NCBI RefSeq assembly: GCF_026410285.1
Contig: NZ_JAPMLP010000003.1
Coordinates: forward strand, 186,001-250,000
Source: Sulfitobacter sp. F26169L
GTDB lineage: Bacteria; Pseudomonadota; Alphaproteobacteria; Rhodobacterales; Rhodobacteraceae
Direction: 5' to 3'
Length of the DNA stretch: 64,000 bases
The notes under the pieces were generated by a model. That model saw only the letters and a list, made by a program, of their open reading frames with translations. It made no database searches and had not been told where the DNA came from. Positions 9,065-19,203 of this stretch are shown here, piece by piece. The position numbers were made by a program, and so were the translations under genes. How positions within the stretch are numbered: position 1 is the stretch's first letter; every line of letters begins with the position of its first letter.

Positions 9065-9840
9065 TGTTCAGCTAATTCCTTGTTATATTTATGGATCACG
9101 GTCAGGCCGTGCATCGTCAGATCATCATGATATTCGTCAAAGAGGGCCTCGGCCTGCTGAAACAGCGGCGCGAGCCCGCCGGTGGAGATCACACGCATCT
9201 CGCGCCCACGCTCCGCCTTTATCCGCGCACATATCTCACGTACGAGGCCAATATAACCCCAAAAAACCCCTGATTGCATACAGGCCACAGTATTGGTGCC
9301 AATCACCTGCTGCGGTTGCGATATATCCACATGCGGCAAAGCGGCGGCGGCGTTGTGCAGTGCCTCAAGGCTCAGGTTCACACCGGGCGCAATAACGCCA
9401 CCGATATAGGCACCGTCCTCGGCCGATACATCGAATGTGGTGGCCGTACCGAAATCTACAATGATCAAATCACCGCCGCACATATCATAACCGGCAACGG
9501 TATTTACCAAACGGTCGGGCCCAACTGCTGTGCCTGCATCTACCCTTACTTCTACGGGCAGCGCACATTCCGGTTTACCCACAACAATCGGGCGCGTGTT
9601 GAAGTATCGATCCGCCAGCACCCGCAGGTTCCATACAACACGTGGCACGGTTGAAGATACGATCATATCGGATATCTTCACATCAATTCCCTGCAATTTC
9701 ATCAGGGTACTCAGCCAGACGTAATACTGATCTGCTGTGCGCTGCCACTGCGTGGCCGTCCGCCATGTTGCTATAAACCGGTTCCCGTCCCAAATGGCGA
9801 AAACCGTATTTGTGTTGCCGCAATCAATTGCCAAGAGCAT
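9061..9840 (-). CDS. coaX: Type III pantothenate kinase
   Basis: A 259-residue CoaX phosphorylating pantothenate in the first step of coenzyme A synthesis. It has the ASKHA-fold P-loop-like DCGNTNTVFAIWDG at residues 6-19, then DAGTAVGPDR and IVDFGTATTFD. Normal family length. A clear AGGAGGG lies six bases before the ATG. It overlaps rnj by ATGA and follows birA after 18 bases. The birA-coaX-rnj order after nuoN is common in alphaproteobacteria. No bacterial type I CoaA is seen in the window. Confidence 0.95.
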   Translation of the reverse strand: MLLAIDCGNTNTVFAIWDGNRFIATWRTATQWQRTADQYYVWLSTLMKLQGIDVKISDMIVSSTVPRVVWNLRVLADRYFNTRPIVVGKPECALPVEVRVDAGTAVGPDRLVNTVAGYDMCGGDLIIVDFGTATTFDVSAEDGAYIGGVIAPGVNLSLEALHNAAAALPHVDISQPQQVIGTNTVACMQSGVFWGYIGLVREICARIKAERGREMRVISTGGLAPLFQQAEALFDEYHDDLTMHGLTVIHKYNKELAEQ

Positions 9841-9858
9841 CGGATGCCCTCCTAATCT

Positions 9859-10593
9859 TCAAAAATAGACATCTGCCGCGGTGATCGCAACGCGGCCCTT
9901 TGGTGTATTAAGGATGAGATTACCGTCCGCGTCCACATCTTCGAAAACGCCGACAGTCTCGTCACGCATTGTGCGCGCAGTCACAACTTCACCAATGCGC
10001 GCCGCGTGGTTAAGCCATTGTGTGCGGATCGGCTCAAATCCGTAGGTTGAAAACTGCTGCTCCAGACGCGCGTACGAACTCGCAAGAACGTCCAGAAAAA
10101 TTTCTGGCGCAACAGAAATGCCGGCACCCGCAGCCACACTTACAGGCGTAACAGCACCCTGTTCCACCTGATCGGGGTGCGGTGCGTGTGCAAGGTTTAC
10201 GCCGATACCGATAACCAGAAAATCATCGAGCGACTCCAGCAATATCCCTGCGACCTTTCCGCCATGCAGCAGCACGTCATTGGGCCATTTAAGAGAGAAA
10301 GAACTGGTCTGCCCCGTAACCTCGACAAAGGCTTCGCGAAGGGCAAGGCTGGCGACAAAACTGCGCAAGGCTGCATTTGCAAAACTGCCCGATCGGCGCA
10401 TGATCAGAGTTGCGGCAAAATTCCCCCGGGGAGTGGACCATGTCCGCCCCCGTCGTCCACGGGCGGCAGTCTGCTCAACCGCCATAATCCACGCAGGACC
10501 TGTAAGTGAGGGGGCCATGCGCGCGGCTTCGGACAGGGTGGAATCCAGCGTGTCAAAGACATGCCGAGCATAGCCTTCGGGCCAATCGGCCAT
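9859..10593 (-). CDS. birA: Biotin--[acetyl-CoA-carboxylase] ligase
   Basis: A 244-residue biotin protein ligase that adenylates biotin and attaches it to carboxylase carrier domains. One likely target is the biotin domain of the methylcrotonyl-CoA carboxylase alpha subunit in this window. The biotinyl-AMP loop is ARGRRGRTWSTPRGN, followed by KWPNDVLL and GIGVNLAH. It lacks the N-terminal helix-turn-helix of E. coli BirA, so it should be a ligase only and not the repressor. It starts 15 bases after the nuoN stop, in the same operon. Confidence 0.95.
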   Translation of the reverse strand: MADWPEGYARHVFDTLDSTLSEAARMAPSLTGPAWIMAVEQTAARGRRGRTWSTPRGNFAATLIMRRSGSFANAALRSFVASLALREAFVEVTGQTSSFSLKWPNDVLLHGGKVAGILLESLDDFLVIGIGVNLAHAPHPDQVEQGAVTPVSVAAGAGISVAPEIFLDVLASSYARLEQQFSTYGFEPIRTQWLNHAARIGEVVTARTMRDETVGVFEDVDADGNLILNTPKGRVAITAADVYF

Positions 10594-10608
10594 CAGAGGT
10601 AATACCGG

Positions 10609-12048
10609 TTACTGGACAAGAGTTGCCGCAGCAAGTGCAGCCGCACTTTCAACACCGAACATATTTACGATACCAACAACCATCAGAACCGCGCTCGCAA
10701 CAACGAAACCAACCAACACACCGCCACGGTTTTGATCCAGGGCATCGGATTTGTCTTCGCCAAAGTACATGTAGAAGACGATGCGCAGATAATAGAACGC
10801 ACCGATCACACTGGCCACGACACCGGCAATCGCCAACCATGCCAGCCCGCCTTCGTAGGCGGCACGCAGCACGTAAAGCTTGCCAAAGAAGCCGAGGAAC
10901 GGTGGCACACCTGCAAGGCTGAACATCAGCACCAGCAGCGCAAACGCACGACCCGGATGGCTTTTGGAATACAGGTTCAATGCAGAGATATCTACAACCG
11001 GCTGGCCGTCTTTCTCCATCAGCATGATGAAGGAGAAAACGCCGACATTCATGGTGACGTAGATCGCCATATAGACCAGCATCGCCTGCACACCAAAGGC
11101 GGTGCCCGCGGCAAGCCCCATCAGCGCATAACCCATGTGAGCGATGGATGAATAGGCCATCAGCCGCTTGATATTGGTCTGGCCAATCGCAGCGATACCA
11201 CCTAGGAACATCGACAGGACCGACAGCAGCGCCACAATCTGGCTCCAGTCGCTGACCGCATTGCCGAACGCATCATGCAGTACCCGCGCAAACAGACCCA
11301 TCGCCGCAACTTTCGGCGCCGTGGCAAAGAATGCAGTAACAGGTGTGGGTGATCCCTCGTAGACGTCCGGTGTCCACATGTGAAACGGCACAGCCGAAAC
11401 CTTGAACGCCATCCCCGAGATCAGGAACACAATACCAAACAGCAGACCAATAGACGTTTCACCCGATTGCGCCGTCGTGATAATGCCAGAAAACAGGGTT
11501 GTGCCGGAGTAACCGTACACCAGCGAGGCACCGTAGAGCAGCATACCGGAGCTGAGCGCGCCGAGCACAAAATACTTCAGGCCCGCTTCTGTCGATTTGA
11601 CACTGTCGCGCCGCAGGGAGGCAACGACATACAGCGCCAGCGATTGCAGCTCCAGCCCCATGTAAAGCGCCATCAGATCACCGGCGGAGACCATCATCAT
11701 CATCCCGACCGCGCTGAGCGCAACCAGAACCGGATATTCAAACCGCAGCATATCGCGCGATGTCATGTACCGTTCCGAAATAATCAGAACACAGGCGGCT
11801 GACACAAGGATCATCACCTTGGCAAAACGTGCAAACCCGTCATTGATAAACATACCGCCAAAGGCTTCGACGGTGGTGTTGTCGGTTGTGGCAACCATAA
11901 TCGCAACAACCAGAAAAACCGCAGCCGTCACCCAGAGCAATGGCCGCGCAATTGCGTCCTTGCCGCCATAAGCGCCTGCCATCAGCCCCGCGATCGCAAA
12001 AAGCGCAAGGATAATCTCTGGCAAGATTTGCATGATGTCATCGGTCAT
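10609..12048 (-). CDS. nuoN: NADH-quinone oxidoreductase subunit N
   Basis: A 479-residue antiporter-like membrane subunit of complex I, one of the three proton-pumping modules. Many hydrophobic helices are visible. The proton-channel signature includes [15 protein letters not shown] and [18 protein letters not shown], with the conserved Lys of the broken helix and [16 protein letters not shown]. It starts two bases after the nuoM stop. It is the last core nuo gene, followed closely by birA. Confidence 0.97.
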   Translation of the reverse strand: MTDDIMQILPEIILALFAIAGLMAGAYGGKDAIARPLLWVTAAVFLVVAIMVATTDNTTVEAFGGMFINDGFARFAKVMILVSAACVLIISERYMTSRDMLRFEYPVLVALSAVGMMMMVSAGDLMALYMGLELQSLALYVVASLRRDSVKSTEAGLKYFVLGALSSGMLLYGASLVYGYSGTTLFSGIITTAQSGETSIGLLFGIVFLISGMAFKVSAVPFHMWTPDVYEGSPTPVTAFFATAPKVAAMGLFARVLHDAFGNAVSDWSQIVALLSVLSMFLGGIAAIGQTNIKRLMAYSSIAHMGYALMGLAAGTAFGVQAMLVYMAIYVTMNVGVFSFIMLMEKDGQPVVDISALNLYSKSHPGRAFALLVLMFSLAGVPPFLGFFGKLYVLRAAYEGGLAWLAIAGVVASVIGAFYYLRIVFYMYFGEDKSDALDQNRGGVLVGFVVASAVLMVVGIVNMFGVESAAALAAATLVQ

Positions 12049-12050
12049 CT

Positions 12051-13622
12051 TTAGTCACCCAAGCTCAAAGTTTCGGCGGTTTGCAGTGTCGCATCCGCTG
12101 CGGCAACTGCCGTATCATAATTTTCAACCAGCGCCGCAACAGACGGTCCGATCACATCCAGTACCAATGCGGGGTACACACCCAGCAGCAGTGTCATCAC
12201 AACCAGCGGCGTGAAAATCCATTTCTCGCGTGCGTTCATATCGGTGATGGCTTTCAGACTTTCCTTGATCAAATCACCCATCACCACTCGGCGGTAAAGC
12301 CACAAGGCATAGGCCGCCGAGAAAATCACACCGGTTGCCGCAACCGCAGCGACCCAGGTGTTCACCTGGAATACCGCCATCAGCGTGAGGAATTCACCCA
12401 CAAACCCCGATGTACCGGGCAAGCCGACGTTCGCCATTGTGAAGAACATGAACAGCATCGCATACACGGGCATCCGGTTTACCAGACCGCCATACGCATC
12501 GATTTCGCGGGTGTGCATACGGTCATAAATCACACCAACCGCAAGGAACAGCGCACCGGAGATGAAGCCGTGACTGATCATCTGGAAAATCGCACCGTCC
12601 AGCCCTTGCTGGTTGGTGGAAAAAATCCCCATGGTTACAAAACCCATGTGCGCAACCGATGAATAGGCAATCAGCTTTTTCATATCGTCCTGCACCAGCG
12701 CCACAAGCGAGGTATAGACGATAGCAATTGCAGACAGCCACAGGATCAACGGGCCGACCACCTCCGCCCCGACGGGGAACATCGGCAGCGAAAAGCGCAG
12801 GAAGCCATAACCGCCCATTTTCAGCAGGATTGCCGCCAGCACCACAGAACCCGCTGTAGGCGCCTGAACGTGCGCATCCGGCAACCACGTATGCACAGGC
12901 CACATCGGCATTTTCACCGCAAAGCTGGCAAAGAACGCAAGGAACATCAGCGTTTGCATACCGCCCACCACCTGGAACCCCATCAGGCTAAACGACTCGG
13001 ATCCGAAATTGTGGGTCAGCAGGCTGACATCACAGCCGCCGATGCAGGTTGTGCCGGCATCTGCAAACATCGCCACCATCGCAACCAGCATCAGTACCGA
13101 GCCGAAGAAGGTGTAGAGGAAGAATTTGAAGCTGGCGTAAATCCGGTTCGCACCACCCCAGATACCGATGATCAGGAACATCGGGATCAGACTTGCCTCA
13201 AAGAAGAGGTAGAACAGGATCAGATCAAGCGAGACAAATACACCTATCATCAGCGTTTCAAGGATCAGGAACGCGATCATGTATTCCTTGACGCGCGTTT
13301 TCACATCCCACGATGCAGCAATCACCAACGGCATCATAAACGTGGTCAGCATCACAAACAGAATCGAAATTCCGTCAACGCCCAATCGATACTTCAGGCC
13401 CAGCAGCCAGTCGGCTTCGTCCACCATCTGGAAACCCGTGTTGGAAGGATCAAATTCCAGATAGACAAATATCGAAACAAGGAAGGTCACCGATGTCGTG
13501 ATCAGCGCCAGCCATTTGGCGTTGCGCTGCGCAGCCTCGTCCTCGCCGCGCAGGAATATGGCAAGGATCAGTGCCGCAAACGCAGGCATAAAGGTGACAA
13601 TGGAGAGAAGGTTATTTTCCAT
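12051..13622 (-). CDS. nuoM: NADH-quinone oxidoreductase subunit M
   Basis: A 523-residue antiporter-like complex I subunit. Features include [19 protein letters not shown], then [18 protein letters not shown] and [17 protein letters not shown], which hold the Lys/His residues of the proton path. The start chosen is the ATG at 13622, forming TAATG with the nuoL stop (one-base overlap). An upstream in-frame codon at 13652 would overlap nuoL by 31 bases and add an acidic, non-conserved N-terminus. Confidence 0.97.
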   Translation of the reverse strand: MENNLLSIVTFMPAFAALILAIFLRGEDEAAQRNAKWLALITTSVTFLVSIFVYLEFDPSNTGFQMVDEADWLLGLKYRLGVDGISILFVMLTTFMMPLVIAASWDVKTRVKEYMIAFLILETLMIGVFVSLDLILFYLFFEASLIPMFLIIGIWGGANRIYASFKFFLYTFFGSVLMLVAMVAMFADAGTTCIGGCDVSLLTHNFGSESFSLMGFQVVGGMQTLMFLAFFASFAVKMPMWPVHTWLPDAHVQAPTAGSVVLAAILLKMGGYGFLRFSLPMFPVGAEVVGPLILWLSAIAIVYTSLVALVQDDMKKLIAYSSVAHMGFVTMGIFSTNQQGLDGAIFQMISHGFISGALFLAVGVIYDRMHTREIDAYGGLVNRMPVYAMLFMFFTMANVGLPGTSGFVGEFLTLMAVFQVNTWVAAVAATGVIFSAAYALWLYRRVVMGDLIKESLKAITDMNAREKWIFTPLVVMTLLLGVYPALVLDVIGPSVAALVENYDTAVAAADATLQTAETLSLGD

Positions 13623-15718
13623 TAGTTTGCTCCTCCAGTCATCGTCATCCATGTAACCAGAACCGCAATCCCGATCACCATGGCGAAGGCATAGGTAAAG
13701 ATGTAGCCGGACTGTGCCTTACCGGCGATCCGTGTGAGGAACGGGATGATGCCCATGGCCAGACCGTTCAGCCCACCATCAATCACATTTCCGTCGCCCC
13801 GTTTCCACAGGAAACGGCCAACCGCTCTAGCGGGCTGCACAAAGATAAAGTTATAGACCTCGTCAAAGTACCATTTGTTCAGCAGGAACAGGTACAAAGG
13901 CCGCTGGTTCGCCGCCAGACGTGCAGGCAGTGTCGGGTTCCAGATATAGAACCACATCGCCATCAGAAAGCCGCCAAGCATCGCGATAAAGGGGCTGACC
14001 TTGACCCATTTCGGCGCGCTGTGTGCATCATCCAGAACGGTGTTGTCAGGTGCGAAATAAAGCGCGCCCTCCCCTGGCTTTCCGGCGAACGCCGGACCGT
14101 GGTGGCCACCACCGTGGTCATCTCCATCCGCCGCGCCATGGCTGTCCTCTGCGCCGTCAACCTGACCTTCACCATCGGCAGCGATCTCTGCCGTGGGAAT
14201 ACCATAGAACTTTCCGACATATTCTGCGGACCCGAAGAAGCTCTTGTAAAACACCATGCCCGAGAACACTGCACCGATTGCCAGAACCCCAAGCGGGATC
14301 AGCATAACCATCGGGCTTTCGTGGGCATGTTCGTGGGTGTGCTTGTCGCCGCGCGCCTCACCATAGAAGGTGAGGAACATCAGGCGCCACGAGTAGAACG
14401 ATGTCATCGCGGCCGCGATCACCAGCAGCCAGAACCCGTACATAGAGCCGCCACCCCACGCGCTTTCGATGATCGCATCCTTGGACAGGAAGCCGGCAAA
14501 GCCAATATGTGTCAGCGGGATACCGACACCGGTAATCGCCAGTGTGCCGATCATCATCGCCCAGAAGGTATAGGGGATCTTTTTGCGCAGGCCGCCGTAG
14601 TTATTCATGTCCTGTTCGTGGTGCATCGCGTGAATAACCGAGCCCGCCCCGAGGAACAGCATCGCCTTGAAGAATGCGTGGGTCAGCAGGTGGAACATCG
14701 CGGCAGAATACATGCCAACACCGGCTGCAACGAACATATAGCCCAGTTGCGACATGGTGGAATATGCGATGACGCGCTTGATGTCGGTCTGCACCAGACC
14801 GATTGTCGCGGCTACAAACGCTGTGGTTGCACCGATCACGGTCACAAAAACCATCGCTTCGGGCGCAAACTCCATCAGTGGCGACATGCGGCTGACGAGG
14901 AAGACACCTGCCGTAACCATGGTGGCCGCGTGGATCAGCGCGGAAACTGGCGTTGGCCCTTCCATCGCGTCGGGCAACCAGGTGTGCAGGAACAGCTGTG
15001 CCGATTTACCCATCGCACCCACAAACAGCAGGAAGGCAATCAGGTTTGCCGCGTTCCACTCTGTCCACAAAAACCCAACAGTGGTTTCAGCCAGTTCCGG
15101 TGCGGCGGCAAAGATGTCATCAAACCGGATGCTGTCCGTCAGCAGATACAGCGCCAACATCCCCAGCATGAAACCGAAGTCACCGACGCGGTTTACCACA
15201 AATGCTTTCATCGCGGCGGCATTTGCCGATGGCTTTTTGTAATAAAAACCGATCAGCAGGTATGACGCGACACCAACACCTTCCCAGCCAAAGAACATCT
15301 GAACAAGGTTGTCGGACGTTACCAGCATCAACATCGCAAAGGTAAAGAACGACAGGTAGGCGAAAAAGCGCGGCTTGTAGCTGACGCCTTCGTCGAAGTG
15401 TTCGTCATGCGCCATGTAGCCAAAGGAATAAAGGTGAACCAGACTGGACACGGTTGTAATCACGATCAGCATAATCGCTGTCAGGCGGTCCATGCGAATT
15501 GACCAATCCGTGCTGAGTGTGCCGGATTCGATAAAACGGAAAATCTGGATTGTTTCGGTTGTACCGTCAAAAGTAATAAATACGATCCAGCTGAGCAGTG
15601 CCGACAGGAACAACCCAGCTGTAGCGATCCAGCAGGCCGCATTTTCGCCGATGATTTTCCAGCCAAAGCCGCACAGAAGCGAGCCGATCAGCGGGGCAAA
15701 GAGAATTGTAAGTTCCAT
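13622..15718 (-). CDS. nuoL: NADH-quinone oxidoreductase subunit L
   Basis: A 698-residue distal proton-pumping subunit of complex I. The conserved core includes [39 protein letters not shown] and [19 protein letters not shown]. The C-terminus should form the long lateral helix. Two His-rich hydrophilic stretches stand out: THEHAHESP (around residue 460) and an acidic/His loop containing [10 protein letters not shown] (around residues 530-540). The loop is not needed for the core fold and could bind metal. A GAGG lies just before the ATG. The nuoK stop is four bases upstream. Confidence 0.97.
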   Translation of the reverse strand: MELTILFAPLIGSLLCGFGWKIIGENAACWIATAGLFLSALLSWIVFITFDGTTETIQIFRFIESGTLSTDWSIRMDRLTAIMLIVITTVSSLVHLYSFGYMAHDEHFDEGVSYKPRFFAYLSFFTFAMLMLVTSDNLVQMFFGWEGVGVASYLLIGFYYKKPSANAAAMKAFVVNRVGDFGFMLGMLALYLLTDSIRFDDIFAAAPELAETTVGFLWTEWNAANLIAFLLFVGAMGKSAQLFLHTWLPDAMEGPTPVSALIHAATMVTAGVFLVSRMSPLMEFAPEAMVFVTVIGATTAFVAATIGLVQTDIKRVIAYSTMSQLGYMFVAAGVGMYSAAMFHLLTHAFFKAMLFLGAGSVIHAMHHEQDMNNYGGLRKKIPYTFWAMMIGTLAITGVGIPLTHIGFAGFLSKDAIIESAWGGGSMYGFWLLVIAAAMTSFYSWRLMFLTFYGEARGDKHTHEHAHESPMVMLIPLGVLAIGAVFSGMVFYKSFFGSAEYVGKFYGIPTAEIAADGEGQVDGAEDSHGAADGDDHGGGHHGPAFAGKPGEGALYFAPDNTVLDDAHSAPKWVKVSPFIAMLGGFLMAMWFYIWNPTLPARLAANQRPLYLFLLNKWYFDEVYNFIFVQPARAVGRFLWKRGDGNVIDGGLNGLAMGIIPFLTRIAGKAQSGYIFTYAFAMVIGIAVLVTWMTMTGGAN

Positions 15719-15722
15719 GTCC

Positions 15723-16028
15723 TCAGCCCTTCATCACGTTGACGTCTTCCACGGCGATACTGCCGCGGTTCCGGAAGAAACAGACCAGAATAGCCAGACC
15801 GATCGCCGCTTCGGCGGCTGCAACCGTAAGAACAAAAAGCATGAAAACCTGCCCGACCAAATCACCGAGGAAACTGGAGAAGGCGACCAGATTGATATTC
15901 ACCGCAAGCAACATCAGTTCGATGCTCATCAGCAGGACGATCACGTTCTTGCGGTTCAGAAAAAGGCCAAAGATGCCAATGACAAACAGCGTCGCCGCTA
16001 CCGTCAGATAATGTTCAAGTCCGATCAT
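15723..16028 (-). CDS. nuoK: NADH-quinone oxidoreductase subunit K
   Basis: A 101-residue membrane subunit of complex I with three helices. It carries the conserved glutamates in [17 protein letters not shown] and [16 protein letters not shown]. The ATG at 16028 ([14 protein letters not shown]) gives the normal ~100-residue length. An in-frame start at 16061 would add 11 unconserved residues. It is separated from the upstream 23-aa peptide ORF by 72 bases. Confidence 0.97.
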   Translation of the reverse strand: MIGLEHYLTVAATLFVIGIFGLFLNRKNVIVLLMSIELMLLAVNINLVAFSSFLGDLVGQVFMLFVLTVAAAEAAIGLAILVCFFRNRGSIAVEDVNVMKG

Positions 16029-16100
16029 GTCGTCCCTCAAATTCCCGCTCGCACGGAGCAATAGTCAGTCAGCGCCACCGGCTCTTTGGCGCTGCGTATT

Positions 16101-16172
16101 TCACAAGAAGCTATAGCCGCCAAGCACAATGATTAGAACTACGATCAGCACGACCCAGGTGTTACGTGACAT
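16101..16172 (-). CDS. Candidate 23-residue single-helix membrane peptide inside the nuo operon
   Basis: A 24-codon ORF between nuoJ and nuoK. It encodes a basic N-terminus (MSRN), then an almost uninterrupted hydrophobic segment (WVVLIVVLIIVLGGY), and ends in SFL. AGGGAAG lies about eight bases upstream of the ATG, a good ribosome-binding site. The nuoJ stop is 95 bases upstream and nuoK starts 72 bases downstream, so it has its own unhurried slot in the operon. It looks like a one-helix inner-membrane peptide. Such peptides can be small subunits, assembly aids or regulators of membrane complexes. No homology can be claimed from sequence this short. Confidence 0.55.
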   Translation of the reverse strand: MSRNTWVVLIVVLIIVLGGYSFL

Positions 16173-16267
16173 TGCTTACTTCCCTATCATTTCTGGCCGG
16201 ACCTGTTGCCGCTTGTAAGGCAACTCCGGCAAATTCAACGTCCGTGCCAGCGCGGCACGGAGCATAC

Positions 16268-16873
16268 TTAACGCAATCCCTGCCCCGGTTTCACGTCATG
16301 CAAGTTCATCGCCTTGGACGGATCGCGCATCATTTGGGCAACCACATCCTGACGCTTCACATCGCCACGGTGGCGCAGTGTCAGAACAATCGCACCGATC
16401 ATTGCAACCAGCAGGATCAGGCCCGACAGCTGGAACAGGAGGAAATAGTCATCATAAAGAACCATCCCCAATGCGTTGGTGTTAGCCACCGCCGTGTCGG
16501 TCACTTGCGCGCGCAACCCTTCGGCCGCCGCGTTGCTTTCCCACGCGCCAAACGCCATGACGAACTGCATCAAGATCACAAGGCCAATCAGCAGCGCCAG
16601 AGGCATGTATTTCGCCATTTCGGCCTTCAGCTCGGCAAAGTCGACATCCAGCATCATCACCACAAACAGGAACAGCACCGCCACGGCGCCCACGTAAACG
16701 ATGATCAACAGCATCGCGACAAATTCCGCGCCGAGCAGCACGAACAATCCCGCCGCCGACAGGAATGCCAAGATCAGCCACAAGACCGAGTGGACCGGAT
16801 TACGGCTAACCACCGTGAACAGACCGCCTGCAATCACGCTGATCGCAAAAAGATAAAATGCAAAAACGCTCAT
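16268..16873 (-). CDS. nuoJ: NADH-quinone oxidoreductase subunit J
   Basis: A 201-residue membrane subunit of complex I with five hydrophobic helices. It includes the conserved [20 protein letters not shown]-like region (here starting [15 protein letters not shown]) that carries the pi-bulge helix near the E-channel. The first codon overlaps the stop of the upstream CMD-family gene by ATGA. The C-terminus is hydrophilic. Normal length for the family. Confidence 0.96.
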   Translation of the reverse strand: MSVFAFYLFAISVIAGGLFTVVSRNPVHSVLWLILAFLSAAGLFVLLGAEFVAMLLIIVYVGAVAVLFLFVVMMLDVDFAELKAEMAKYMPLALLIGLVILMQFVMAFGAWESNAAAEGLRAQVTDTAVANTNALGMVLYDDYFLLFQLSGLILLVAMIGAIVLTLRHRGDVKRQDVVAQMMRDPSKAMNLHDVKPGQGLR

Positions 16874-17286
16874 GTGTCACCTTCCGCTTTTCCGGCGGTT
16901 TCGCCGTCGTCCAGAACTTCTTTGGCCAGATCCATTGCGCGTTGCATTGCGGGAATGCCAGCGAATACTGACATCTGGCCGATTGTCTCGATAATTTGTT
17001 GCTTGTGCGCGCCCGCTTCCATCGCGTGCCGTACAGTCTGCCGCACTGCTGTATCGTTCTGCGCGCCCTGCATTGTCAGCCCTGCAAGCGTCAGCAACAG
17101 ACGCGTTTTTGCATCGAGCCCGTCGGGGTTCAGTTTGTTGCCAAAGAATGTCTCCATCATGTCCTTGGGCATCAGCCCCATCATGGATTCAAATCCCTTG
17201 GGCGAAAACGCATCCATTGCCGGAAAGGTTTTTGCCATTTCCTGCGCCTGCTTCAACATATCTTCCCAAGGGTTTTTATCAGTCAT
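16870..17286 (-). CDS. Carboxymuconolactone decarboxylase (CMD)-family protein in the nuo operon
   Basis: A 138-residue protein. Its second half (about residues 55-120) matches the CMD/AhpD helical fold: [20 protein letters not shown], then [20 protein letters not shown] and [10 protein letters not shown]. AhpD-type CMD proteins use a CxxC pair, but this protein contains no cysteine at all, so alkylhydroperoxidase chemistry is excluded. The first 50 residues are amphipathic and Met-rich ([18 protein letters not shown]). It overlaps nuoI upstream and nuoJ downstream by ATGA, so it is translated with the complex I genes. A role in complex I assembly or quinone handling is only inference. Confidence 0.85.
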   Translation of the reverse strand: MTDKNPWEDMLKQAQEMAKTFPAMDAFSPKGFESMMGLMPKDMMETFFGNKLNPDGLDAKTRLLLTLAGLTMQGAQNDTAVRQTVRHAMEAGAHKQQIIETIGQMSVFAGIPAMQRAMDLAKEVLDDGETAGKAEGDT

Positions 17287-17771
17287 CGGTACGGTGCATC
17301 CATTTCAAGATTGCGTGCAATCTCTGCTTCCCACCGGTCGCCATTTTCCAGCAGCTTGGTCTTGTCGTAATACAGTTCTTCGCGTGTTTCGGTGCTGAAC
17401 TCGAAATTCGGCCCCTCGACAATCGCATCCACCGGGCAGGCTTCCTGGCAGAAACCGCAGTAGATGCATTTCGTCATGTCAATGTCATAGCGCGTGGTAC
17501 GACGGCTGCCATCTTCACGGGGCTCCGCATCAATGGTGATCGCCTGCGCGGGGCAGACCGCTTCGCACAGTTTGCACGCGATGCAGCGCTCTTCGCCGTT
17601 GGCATAGCGGCGCAGCGCATGTTCACCGCGGAAACGAGGTGATAGCGGCCCCTTTTCATGCGGATAGTTTATCGTCGCCTTCGGCTTGAACATATACTTT
17701 ATGCCCAGCTTCATGCCTTGGTAGAAATCCTGAAGCAGGAAATATTTGGCGTGACGAGTGTAGTCGGTCAT
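17283..17771 (-). CDS. nuoI: NADH-quinone oxidoreductase subunit I
   Basis: The 162-residue ferredoxin-like subunit of complex I that carries the N6a and N6b [4Fe-4S] clusters linking the peripheral arm to NuoB. Two complete CxxCxxCxxxCP motifs are present: [12 protein letters not shown] (about 63-74) and [12 protein letters not shown] (about 102-113). The length is typical of alphaproteobacteria and mitochondria. It starts one base after the nuoH stop and overlaps the CMD gene by ATGA. Confidence 0.98.
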   Translation of the reverse strand: MTDYTRHAKYFLLQDFYQGMKLGIKYMFKPKATINYPHEKGPLSPRFRGEHALRRYANGEERCIACKLCEAVCPAQAITIDAEPREDGSRRTTRYDIDMTKCIYCGFCQEACPVDAIVEGPNFEFSTETREELYYDKTKLLENGDRWEAEIARNLEMDAPYR

Positions 17772-17772
17772 A

Positions 17773-18813
17773 TCAGCCCCCTACGGTCCAGCGGGCGTAA
17801 ATCCCCCAGAACCATCCAAATTTTGCCGCGAAAGCCACAAATACCACCCAGAACAGCGAGAACGGCAGGAACACTTTCCACCCCAAACGCATCAACTGGT
17901 CGTAGCGGTAGCGCGGTGTGATCGCCTTGATCAGCGAGAAGAAGAAGAACACGATGCCCATTTTGGCAATCATCCAGAAGATGCCATCGGGCAGGCCCGG
18001 GATGGGTGACAGCCAGCCGCCAAAGAACATCAGCGAAATCAGCGCACACATCAGCACCACCGCCACCAGTTCACCGATCATGAACAGCAGGAAGGGTGTC
18101 GAGGAATACTCTACCTGATAACCGGCAACCAGTTCGGATTCCGCTTCGGGAAGGTCAAACGGTGGGCGGTTGGTTTCGGCCAGTGCCGAGATGAAGAACA
18201 GGATAAGCATCGGGAAGTGCGGCAACCAATACCAGCTAAGCAGGCCATAGTTGCTGTCCTGCGCAGCGACAATGCCACTGAAGTTCATCGAACCTGTCGA
18301 AATAATGATACCGATAATGATCAGGCCCAGCGACACCTCGTAAGAGATCATCTGCGCCGCAGAGCGGAGCGAGCCGAGGAAAGGGTATTTCGAGTTAGAA
18401 GCCCACCCCCCCATGATCACGCCATATACCTCAAGTGAGGACACGGCGAAAACAAACAGGATGGCGACGTTGATGTCGGACAGAACCCAACCGTCGTTGA
18501 ACGGAATCACCGACCACGCCACCAGCGCCATCACAAGCGTGATCATCGGCGCAAGAAAAAAGACCGGACGGTCTGCACCCGCAGGCACAACAATCTCTTT
18601 CACAATATATTTGCCGAAATCGGCAAAGGATTGCAGCAGCCCGTAAACCCCGACCACGTTCGGGCCACGGCGCAACTGCACGCTCGCCCAGATCTTGCGG
18701 TCCAGATACATCAGAAACGCCAGTGCAACCAGCAACGGAACCACCACAAGAAGAATCTGACCGACGATCAGTAGAATCATCCCCAGCGTCGTGTTGAAAA
18801 AGAAGTCAGCCAT
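17773..18813 (-). CDS. nuoH: NADH-quinone oxidoreductase subunit H
   Basis: A 346-residue membrane subunit that forms much of the quinone-binding chamber with NuoB and NuoD. Conserved segments include [19 protein letters not shown] and [20 protein letters not shown], the latter holding the acidic loop at the entrance to the E-channel. About eight hydrophobic helices are seen. The lipoprotein gene ends six bases upstream. Confidence 0.98.
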   Translation of the reverse strand: MADFFFNTTLGMILLIVGQILLVVVPLLVALAFLMYLDRKIWASVQLRRGPNVVGVYGLLQSFADFGKYIVKEIVVPAGADRPVFFLAPMITLVMALVAWSVIPFNDGWVLSDINVAILFVFAVSSLEVYGVIMGGWASNSKYPFLGSLRSAAQMISYEVSLGLIIIGIIISTGSMNFSGIVAAQDSNYGLLSWYWLPHFPMLILFFISALAETNRPPFDLPEAESELVAGYQVEYSSTPFLLFMIGELVAVVLMCALISLMFFGGWLSPIPGLPDGIFWMIAKMGIVFFFFSLIKAITPRYRYDQLMRLGWKVFLPFSLFWVVFVAFAAKFGWFWGIYARWTVGG

Positions 18814-18819
18814 AGGTCC

Positions 18820-19203
18820 TCACACCGTCGGGATGCCTTTTTCGCGGCAGCTTTGCGTTACCACTTCAGCATCAATAGTCTTCAAGCCTTTGGGCAGGCT
18901 CGGCGAGATTGTGTAAACAGCATCAGCGCGCCAAATGCCACCCTCAATTGCTACATTTGTCCTTACATGTCGCGCAAAACCGTACCCGCGTATCAGCGTA
19001 TACTGCGCCGCAGCACATTCTGCGTAGGCCGAGACATTATCAGGCGCAAGCGCCTTCGTCATCGCAACATTGAACTGCACAAGATCGCCGTCCAGCAGCA
19101 CGGTTTCCACCCCCTTGTATTCGGGAATGAAATCCTCTGCTGTTGGTGTCGCAGGCTCACATCCGGCCAGCGCCAAAAAAGCGATCAGCCCTTTGTCTCT
19201 CAC
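18820..19203 (-). CDS. Small lipoprotein between nuoG and nuoH
   Basis: A 127-residue protein with a short signal sequence ending in the lipobox LALAGC (Cys near residue 15), so it should be lipid-anchored and face the periplasm. The mature part has two further cysteines (YAEC and QSC), which could form a disulfide. The start is a GTG overlapping the nuoG stop (GTGA). Function unknown. Its layout (lipobox, a DG...QF segment, a central Cys, a C-terminal Cys) resembles the lipoprotein at 21733-22065, so the two may be distant paralogs. Confidence 0.8.
   Translation of the reverse strand: MRDKGLIAFLALAGCEPATPTAEDFIPEYKGVETVLLDGDLVQFNVAMTKALAPDNVSAYAECAAAQYTLIRGYGFARHVRTNVAIEGGIWRADAVYTISPSLPKGLKTIDAEVVTQSCREKGIPTV

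Noticed and set aside
13622-13652. Longer nuoM start at 13652
   Set aside because: It adds an Asp-rich unconserved leader inside nuoL, while the ATG at 13622 forms a TAATG junction.
14021-15265. 414-codon open frame on the plus strand
   Set aside because: It is antisense to nuoL. The Arg/His-rich product has no family features.
16166-17398. 410-codon plus-strand frame across nuoJ, the CMD gene and nuoI
   Set aside because: It crosses three well-supported minus-strand genes and has no motif.
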